From a virus: DNA of 42,597 nt. The stretch is taken from the IMG/VR virus record IMGVR_UViG_3300046471_000247, positions 1 to 42,597 of that record. One strand, written 5' to 3'. Shown in pieces: positions 37,826-42,597 of the stretch (positions are counted from its first letter, which is position 1; each line of letters begins with the position of its first letter). Under the pieces are notes generated by a model, which was given only the letters and a program-made list of their open reading frames with translations, ran no database searches and had not been told where the DNA came from. The position numbers were made by a program, and so were the translations under genes.

Positions 37826-38572
37826 TCAGGGGATTTCGTCTAGTGTTTGTCGCGTCGCTTCCAACTCCGCATCGTTTTCTCGAAGCCACGTTTCCAGGCT
37901 TTCTATAGCATCTATCCAACGGCAGTTATAGGCATCGAAGAAACACGCAAACACGTAGGCGGTACCCGGCGCGTGCTGGTGGCCAAAATTTGTTGTCCAG
38001 TAGTTGCCAAAGTGCGTCTCTTTTGCCTCGGGCACTGGCTTCGAGTAGGCGTAGATCACCCCGTCATAGTTAGGGTGGACCGATTCGCTGAGCTTTTGGT
38101 GCATGTTTTCGAGCGCGCCGTATGTCCTGTTTGCACGCTTCAAGACGCTGAGGATATTAAAAGCCTCGTATCCGTCGACTACTAGCGAGCTTTTGCTTCC
38201 GACAAGGATCCTCATGGTGTCGTTTTCAAAGTCGAACCAAGAAAGCTTTCCTGTGACCACGTCGTCAATCTTCTGACAAAGAAATTCCATCAGGGCGGAT
38301 GCTTCCACTGCGCAGCGCAGAAGTATGCGCACGCCGAGGATTTGTTCTTGGTCTGTCAGTACGTCGATGGCAGTGCCGAGATCAACCATGCGCCACAGCA
38401 GGGCTTCGCGAATCACTAGGCATCGATACGGCGCCTTCCACTTGTGAGCGATCGGGCATCTAGATACGAGGTCGTTTACAGCCACCTTTTCGACCAAGTC
38501 GTTTTTCCATGCCTGCAGCGTTGCCTTAATATCGAACTCTTCCAGTGTGGAGAAATCGGCGCCGGCCGTCAT
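37826..38572 (-). CDS. All-helical hypothetical protein, accessory operon gene 2
   Basis: A 248-residue protein rich in helices, without membrane segments. R-I-L-L-R-C-A-V-E-A-S-A-L-M-E-F near residues 77-92 and L-S-E-S-V-H-P-N-Y near 155-163 resemble the DUF5677/HEPN-like type of helical proteins, but the exact R-x4-6-H of HEPN ribonucleases is not present. ATG 38572 is chosen because the preceding in-frame stretch has other-frame composition. It lies 21 bases before the protease gene and 58 after the membrane protein gene. Function unknown; a sensor or adaptor is one option. Confidence 0.6.
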   Translation of the reverse strand: MTAGADFSTLEEFDIKATLQAWKNDLVEKVAVNDLVSRCPIAHKWKAPYRCLVIREALLWRMVDLGTAIDVLTDQEQILGVRILLRCAVEASALMEFLCQKIDDVVTGKLSWFDFENDTMRILVGSKSSLVVDGYEAFNILSVLKRANRTYGALENMHQKLSESVHPNYDGVIYAYSKPVPEAKETHFGNYWTTNFGHQHAPGTAYVFACFFDAYNCRWIDAIESLETWLRENDAELEATRQTLDEIP

Positions 38573-38630
38573 ATCAGGTGCTCGTGTAGAGTTGGATCGC
38601 CATGCCCAAGCGTGGTCGGAACGAATTGGA

Positions 38631-39368
38631 TTAGTCCTTGCGATTGGTAGGAGCAATCTGCGCGACTTGTGAAAACTCGACCACTTTGAACGCGACGTCG
38701 CCATCGTTGGAGGCGCCGACCAAAGCGAGTTTGTCGCCAACCGCGCACAAGATCCGCCAGGCTTGGCCATCAGGATCCTTGAGCTTTACAACGGCAAAGC
38801 TATCCAAGTTTGCCGGTCTATGCCGAAGTGCTTGTGCCGTACCGTCAGCCGCTGGCGCAATTAAGATGCTCAAGACAAATATCAAGGTGATGGTCGCAAG
38901 CCAGCCGGTGCTGACTTGCTCTTGGGACAGCTGCAATACCCCTTCGCCTATCGAAAAAGCTGCGCCAAGCGCTGCCGAAATCGACGATATTGTCAACAAG
39001 GCAGTCTTTACAGCGAGCGGCAAGAACGGCACGGCTTGTGCGATGTAAAAGAGACCGATTCCGATCACCGCGAGGATCATCATTCCTGTAGTGATGAACC
39101 TTGGTCTGGCTTCCGATTGGAATATTTTTCCCACCACAGAGATCGATCCGAAAAAGAAGATCACCATGACCAGCGCTCCCCTTTGCATTATTTGGGGCGC
39201 GCTGAGCAACCCGAGCATCCATGGTGCTCGAAAAGAGCTGAAGTAGGCGCCGGCATCGAGATATCCAAGCACGTACAGAAACGCGGTCAAGCCCAAGACA
39301 GCGCCCGCCAACTTCGTGAAACTGCCCGCGATCGAGGCAAGTGCAATCACTCGCGATTCTTGATCCAT
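38631..39368 (-). CDS. Multi-pass membrane protein, accessory operon gene 1
   Basis: A 245-residue protein with hydrophobic segments near 17-37, 62-84, 93-112, 118-140 and 155-171, and then a soluble C-terminal domain of about 70 residues (V-K-L-K-D-P-D-G-Q-A-W-R-I-L near 196-209) that ends with a charged tail. The first membrane segment continues into G-Y-L-D-A-G-A-Y-F. No family is recognised. It heads the operon with the helical protein and the trypsin-like protease and could be the membrane partner of a defence or exclusion system. Confidence 0.65.
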   Translation of the reverse strand: MDQESRVIALASIAGSFTKLAGAVLGLTAFLYVLGYLDAGAYFSSFRAPWMLGLLSAPQIMQRGALVMVIFFFGSISVVGKIFQSEARPRFITTGMMILAVIGIGLFYIAQAVPFLPLAVKTALLTISSISAALGAAFSIGEGVLQLSQEQVSTGWLATITLIFVLSILIAPAADGTAQALRHRPANLDSFAVVKLKDPDGQAWRILCAVGDKLALVGASNDGDVAFKVVEFSQVAQIAPTNRKD

Positions 39369-39400
39369 TTTTCATCCTTGTGGCTTGTGCGTGGCGGTAC

Positions 39401-40234
39401 CTATACGTGCTCCAAGCTTGCCGCGTCCAGAGCTTCTTGCGCCGAGTGAGAGCGGAAGCAATAGCAGCGAACGGTGGCTTTACGATGCCGGCTGTTTACG
39501 CCGGTGTATTGAATAAAGCGGTGATCGCCGGATAGGGCTTTAGCAAGTTCCGACGCGGATGCCAGTGGCATGCCGTGTTGGATCGCCAGCTTCGACACTT
39601 CGGGAACATTGTAGGCGCAGATCAATTCCTTGACGTGGTGATCTAGATCGGCGCCATACGCGCTTTCCAGCACGGTGACGGCCTGCCAGAAATCCTGGCG
39701 CACTCGGTCGAAAGGATCGGGTAGTGGTTTGGGTTCGAATGCATCGAGCGGCGGCGCTTGAAAGCCCGCCTCGGGTGCGACAGTCAGCAGCATCGCATGC
39801 AGGCTTCGGCGCTGTTCCTTGCTCTTGGCCTCTACGAGTTGATCGAGCAGCTTAGACGCCCGTGCCATGGCGCGATCCTGGGCGACAGATATACCGGCGG
39901 CGTGCTTGGTGTAGCCACCTGTTCGCCGAATGGTCGGCAGTACGTCCTCGAAGATCCACCGCTCGATGCGCTTGGCCTCGGGAAGGTGGCTCCCAACGAT
40001 CAGGCGCCAGACGTCTGGTTCTTCAATGACGCGGACTTCTTGGCGGCGTCCAAGGGCGTCAACGATGGGGTGCAGTTTCTGCACCCCATCGCAGTGCGAT
40101 CGAATGGCGGTGGTCGGGTCGGCATAGCCGAGCAACTCCGCCACATCCTTGCCGACGAACCAGGGGGCACCGTCGATGTTGAGGGTGCGCACTTCGCGGG
40201 TGCCGAAGTGAAAGGGCATGACATCCGTGGTCAT
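39401..40234 (-). CDS. BRO-N family antirepressor
   Basis: A 277-residue protein. The first 105 residues form a BRO N-terminal domain: F-G-T-R-E-V-R-T-L-N, G-A-P-W-F-V-G-K-D-V-A-E-L-L-G-Y, and R-W-I-F-E-D-V-L-P-T-I-R-R-T-G-G-Y near 92-108. The C-terminal domain has no clear match. BRO-N proteins with different C-termini often act as Ant antirepressors. It overlaps the small gene in front by four bases and lies downstream of a CI/C4-type RNA, the same layout as icd-ant behind c4 in P1. Confidence 0.88.
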   Translation of the reverse strand: MTTDVMPFHFGTREVRTLNIDGAPWFVGKDVAELLGYADPTTAIRSHCDGVQKLHPIVDALGRRQEVRVIEEPDVWRLIVGSHLPEAKRIERWIFEDVLPTIRRTGGYTKHAAGISVAQDRAMARASKLLDQLVEAKSKEQRRSLHAMLLTVAPEAGFQAPPLDAFEPKPLPDPFDRVRQDFWQAVTVLESAYGADLDHHVKELICAYNVPEVSKLAIQHGMPLASASELAKALSGDHRFIQYTGVNSRHRKATVRCYCFRSHSAQEALDAASLEHV

Positions 40235-40461
40235 TGGCGCGTTCCGGTCAGGGCTTCGAGCTGTGCGATGGCGTGGTCGAGCTGGCCCGCGACCGCCTGC
40301 AGCAGATGGTAGACGCCGTTGTCATCGGCGGTGCCGGCATGCATGCCGGCTGTGATGCCAGCCGCGGCCATCTGCAAGGCGTGATAGGGCGCGCGGAGAT
40401 CTTCGACAGCGCGGGAAAGGGTGCGGAAATCGGGTCCGAACGGGCGAGCGGATGCATTCAT
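40231..40461 (-). CDS. Small helical protein, first gene behind RNA immunity leader 2
   Basis: A 76-residue helical protein. D-N-G-V-Y-H-L-L-Q-A-V near residues 48-58 matches the corresponding region of the 9859 and 41181 proteins. The nine-base seqC segment GCAAATGAA (minus strand, 40465-40457) contains this gene's start codon ATG, so RNA pairing would directly hide it. It occupies the place of icd in the P1 c4-icd-ant operon. Confidence 0.65.
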   Translation of the reverse strand: MNASARPFGPDFRTLSRAVEDLRAPYHALQMAAAGITAGMHAGTADDNGVYHLLQAVAGQLDHAIAQLEALTGTRQ

Positions 40462-40511
40462 TTGCTTGATTCCTAGGTATTTCCTTGGGAATCCGCCGCT
40501 CCGAGACCAAA
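40457..40511 (-). promoter_or_regulatory. seqC of leader 2: downstream target of the RNA
   Basis: On the minus strand TTTGGTCT (40511-40504) complements AGACCAA, and GCAAATGAA (40465-40457) exactly complements TTCATTTGC of the upstream RNA. The second segment includes the ATG of the 40461 gene. Confidence 0.72.
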
Positions 40512-40529
40512 CGGGGCGACGGACGACGC

Positions 40530-40600
40530 GCGGTTGGTCTACCGGGCAAATGAACCGGCGAGCCCGAAGGCTCCCGCGCGCCGCCCGCCATAAAACTGGG
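40530..40600 (-). ncRNA. P4 CI-/P1 C4-type antisense immunity RNA, locus 2
   Basis: The minus-strand RNA has the same conserved TTATGGCGGGCGGCGC opening as locus 1 and a stem GAGCC-UUCG-GGCUC (40560-40573). The pairing segments differ from locus 1: TTCATTTGC (40554-40546) and AGACCAACC (40540-40532). Complements lie in seqA (upstream) and seqC (downstream). It precedes a small gene and a BRO antirepressor, so it should hold the antirepressor off in the lysogen. Ends are approximate. Confidence 0.8.
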
Positions 40601-40648
40601 CAAGGAGGTGGCGTTTAACCACCCCCTTCGCGCCATACCGAGGGCAAC

Positions 40649-40677
40649 AAAAAAGCGCCGTCATCGGTGATGGGCGC
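40649..40677 (-). terminator. Intrinsic terminator inside leader 2
   Basis: On the minus strand GCGCC-CATC-acc-GATG-ac-GGCGC is followed by six T. It is nearly the same as the terminator of leader 1 and lies in the same place, between seqA and the RNA. Confidence 0.75.
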
Positions 40678-40684
40678 TGAGCGC

Positions 40685-40729
40685 CATTTACTTCGGGAGA
40701 CCAATCCCGGTGGCCGATTTGGCGGCCAC
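40685..40729 (-). promoter_or_regulatory. seqA of leader 2 with conserved upstream hairpin
   Basis: The hairpin GTGGCCG-CCAAAT-CGGCCAC (40729-40710) has the same loop as in leader 1 and compensatory changes in the stem. Then CGGG-ATTGGTCT-CCCG displays ATTGGTCT, complementary to AGACCAA of the RNA, and GTAAATG complements CATTT. A weak promoter candidate, TTGCAA-18-TAACGT, lies just upstream (about 40765-40736). Confidence 0.7.
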
Positions 40730-40826
40730 GGCGCGACGTTACTTGGAAGCGCAACGGTTTTGCAACCGCGGTTTAGCAGTCCAGGCCGTCTCACGGTTCG
40801 TGTGAAAAGAAGCGGCCCTCGGAAAA

Positions 40827-41083
40827 GTGTAAGCCGGTAAAAAGGACCCCGAAAATCGGCCCTAACGAACTGATCGGACTAGGAAAATCGCACTGTAAGA
40901 ATTGCGTATTTCGACGTATTTCTGACTGTAAGCCTTTGATTTGCCGTGGTGCGACCTTACAGTCCAGTAGTGTAAGAAAGTTACAGTTAAATACAGTAAA
41001 CCTTACAGTCGGCCGCACCAAGTTTCATAAGCAAAAACAACGAATTAGGACAGGCTTGCCGTTCACCTTACACTTCTTACAGT
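40827..41083. repeat. Cluster of CTTACAGT/ACTGTAAG repeats
   Basis: Full copies are at 40892-40899 and 40925-40932 (ACTGTAAG) and 40956-40963, 41002-41009 and 41076-41083 (CTTACAGT). Partial copies are at 40827-40833, 40970-40976, 40981-40987 and 41067-41073. They fill an AT-richer 260-bp region without a gene, between the integrase operon and the leader of the BRO operon. They could be operators, integrase or excisionase arm sites, or replication iterons. Confidence 0.65.
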
Positions 41084-41092
41084 TTTCCGATG

Positions 41093-41124
41093 ATGCCTCT
41101 TCTTTTGAAATAAAAGAGAGGCAT
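41093..41124 (-). terminator. Hairpin after the integrase operon
   Basis: ATGCCTCTtCTTTT and AAAAGAGAGGCAT are inverted arms with a one-base bulge and a short AT loop. It lies 57 bases after the stop of the 41181 gene and probably ends the integrase operon. Confidence 0.55.
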
Positions 41125-41180
41125 ACAGGCAAAGGCATCCACTCTGGTGCCCTGATCGTGTTGTCGAATCGGGTAGGTTG

Positions 41181-41411
41181 TCAGCCGGCTGCGCTGGCGG
41201 ACTCGAGGATGCCTTCGTGGCGTTGGCGCATGTCGCTGGCCAGCGCGACCAGGCGCAGGCGTATCGCCTCCGCCTGGGTGGCCACCAGCGTGTAGACGTG
41301 GGCTGGATCCACGACGCCGGCGCGCAATCCCTCTGACATGCCACTGGCGAGGCTCTCGAAGGCCTCCATGTCGGCGGCGATGCGGTGAATGGCGGCGATC
41401 GTGTTTTTCAT
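41181..41411 (-). CDS. Small helical protein downstream of the integrase
   Basis: A 76-residue helical protein. V-D-P-A-H-V-Y-T-L-V near residues 34-43 resembles the proteins at 9859 and 40231. ATG 41411 follows AGGGAG at eight bases; a longer start at 41507 is possible but has a poorer ribosome site. It is not an obvious excisionase, as it lacks a winged-helix pattern. It might be a regulator exchanged between phage modules. Confidence 0.55.
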   Translation of the reverse strand: MKNTIAAIHRIAADMEAFESLASGMSEGLRAGVVDPAHVYTLVATQAEAIRLRLVALASDMRQRHEGILESASAAG

Positions 41412-41511
41412 GCTGCTAGCTCCCTGCTGATGCTCGTTGGAAGCCACCGGTATCGGCACGCGCGAAAGGGTTGGAGTGGCGACATTCGTCGCAGTGGCGG
41501 CGGTCATGACG

Positions 41512-42597
41512 TCACGCCTGGCCAGTGAGTGGATCGGCCGCGACCGAACGGTCTTTAACGTGCTCGGGGCGCAGGTGGGTGTAGCGCTGCAGCGTGGCCC
41601 ACGAGTCGTGCAAGGTGAATTGCGCGACCTCTTGGATGGCATAACCGGCCTCAAAAAGGCGAGAGGTCGCCTCGTGGCGCAGATCGTGGAAGTGCAGATC
41701 CTCGATGCCCAGCAGTTTGCAGGCGCGTGTGAACGCGGAGCTGACCGATCGATGGTTGTACGGGAATACGCGATCGTCGCCCGCGACCTCGGGCTGTCGT
41801 TCCACGATCGCCCACGCGTCGGGCAGCATGCGGAACGCACGGCGGTTCCCGATCTTCTGTCGGGGATGCTTCACGTCGTCGAGCCACGCGATGCCCTTCG
41901 CCTTATCCAGGTCGGGCCGTTTCAACCGGCAGATTTCCTCTTGGCGCCGGGTGCTGGCCAGCGCATAGAGCATGATGTCGACCATAGGCAGCTCGGCACG
42001 ACCGTCGCGCTTGCCGAAATGCGCGAGCAATAACTTTTCTTCCGCTGGCGTCAGTCGCCGGGCACGACTTCGCGGACGCTGCAGCAGCTTTCGCGCACGC
42101 AACTCGTGGCGCGCATCGTTGATGATGTCGAGGTTGGCATAGATGCCTAGCGACGGCCGCGCCGAGCGCAACACCTGCACGAACCAAATCAGGTCATTGC
42201 CGATCGTGGCGGGTCCGGCACCTTCCGCGCGCCGATCCGAGGCATGCTGCAGGTAGTCGGCCACCGTCAGTGCATGCACCTGGCGCGCGGCGATCGGGTA
42301 GTTCTCCAGTCGCTTGAGATCGGCTTCTTTGGTGCGACCCCAAGCAGCCGTTTTGCCGACTTCGCGCCGATACCAGACAATAACCTCTTTCAATGTGTGC
42401 TTGACGCCGACCAGCTCGCCGCGCGCGCGGCTGATGTCGAGTTCCGACTCCCGGCGGCGCATCCATTCGGCGGCTAACGCCTTGCGGTCGAAGGTCTCAG
42501 CCTCATTGTGTATAACGACGCCGGCGCGTTTGAGCCGGATCTGCGCGGTATAGCCGATCGAGCCGTCCTTACGCCGGCGCGCGGTGATGGTGCCCAC
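41512..42597 (-). CDS. int: Tyrosine integrase of the dusA-targeting type
   Basis: A 361-residue tyrosine recombinase whose GTG start is the last codon of the window. The N-terminus G-T-I-T-A-R-R-R-K-D-G-S-I-G-Y-T-A-Q-I-R is typical of integrases associated with dusA. The catalytic Arg is in R-R-Q-E-E-I-C-R, H-D-L-R-H-E is the second box, and Y in L-Q-R-Y-T-H is the nucleophile. It would integrate and excise the prophage at dusA. The attR site should lie just beyond the edge, so it is transcribed inward from it. Confidence 0.92.
   Translation of the reverse strand: MGTITARRRKDGSIGYTAQIRLKRAGVVIHNEAETFDRKALAAEWMRRRESELDISRARGELVGVKHTLKEVIVWYRREVGKTAAWGRTKEADLKRLENYPIAARQVHALTVADYLQHASDRRAEGAGPATIGNDLIWFVQVLRSARPSLGIYANLDIINDARHELRARKLLQRPRSRARRLTPAEEKLLLAHFGKRDGRAELPMVDIMLYALASTRRQEEICRLKRPDLDKAKGIAWLDDVKHPRQKIGNRRAFRMLPDAWAIVERQPEVAGDDRVFPYNHRSVSSAFTRACKLLGIEDLHFHDLRHEATSRLFEAGYAIQEVAQFTLHDSWATLQRYTHLRPEHVKDRSVAADPLTGQA

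Noticed and set aside
37826-38572. HEPN ribonuclease assignment for accessory operon gene 2
   Set aside because: The helical pattern is suggestive, but the R-x4-6-H catalytic motif is not seen; it is left as hypothetical.
40827-41083. CRISPR array
   Set aside because: The repeats are only eight bases, in both orientations and irregularly spaced, so they are binding sites or iterons and not CRISPR repeats.

Overview
The window is the left flank and almost the whole of a P2-type temperate prophage in a GC-rich gammaproteobacterium. A ferredoxin-NADP reductase, a TMEM175-like channel and the style of the phage genes suggest Xanthomonadales (Rhodanobacteraceae or Xanthomonadaceae). That placement is inference; no rRNA or other taxonomic marker is present. 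Host DNA covers about 1-2440 and ends in the first ~28 codons of dusA, which the prophage interrupts. The tyrosine integrase of the prophage is the last gene, at 41512-42597, and its start codon coincides with the window edge, so the right attachment site and the rest of dusA lie outside.

Layout. (1) 1-2440: host genes. (2) 2450-4300: three small orphan genes bracketed by a repeated hairpin, with a 228-bp element that has perfect 20-bp terminal inverted repeats. (3) 4328-10122, minus strand: early operon with a PrtN-family activator, RdgC, a zinc-finger/Toprim/P-loop primase-helicase and small proteins. (4) 10123-10440: an antisense-RNA immunity leader. (5) 10527-12052: an Ogr/Delta-like late activator, a small regulator and a divergent CI-type repressor with tandem palindromic operators. 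(6) 12110-13333: a secreted M35 (aspzincin) metalloprotease, a probable lysogenic-conversion gene. (7) 13434-32792, minus strand: tail genes D, U, T, E/E', FII, FI, fibre, I, J, W, V, S, R; lysis genes (nested spanins, endolysin, two holin-like proteins) with a DNA methyltransferase between them; then X, L, M, N, O. (8) 32943-35752, plus strand: terminase P and portal Q. (9) 35753-37100: two small genes, a terminator and a P2-like cos candidate. (10) 37100-39368: a three-gene accessory operon (membrane protein, all-helical protein, trypsin-like protease) in the position of the P2 old/tin accessory locus. (11) 39401-41124: a second antisense-RNA immunity locus upstream of a BRO-type antirepressor operon, preceded by a cluster of CTTACAGT repeats. 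(12) 41181-42597: a small gene and the integrase.

How it fits together. The virion is P2-like, but no P2 gpA rolling-circle initiator is visible. Replication appears to use a primase-helicase whose operon is preceded by a leader with the seqA - terminator - seqB - seqC design of phage P4 CI RNA. The BRO operon has a second copy of that leader. In the copy, stems are kept by compensatory changes while the pairing sequences differ, so one prophage carries two apparently orthogonal RNA immunity switches as well as a protein repressor. These two RNA loci and the 37100-39368 operon are the most interesting parts of the window.
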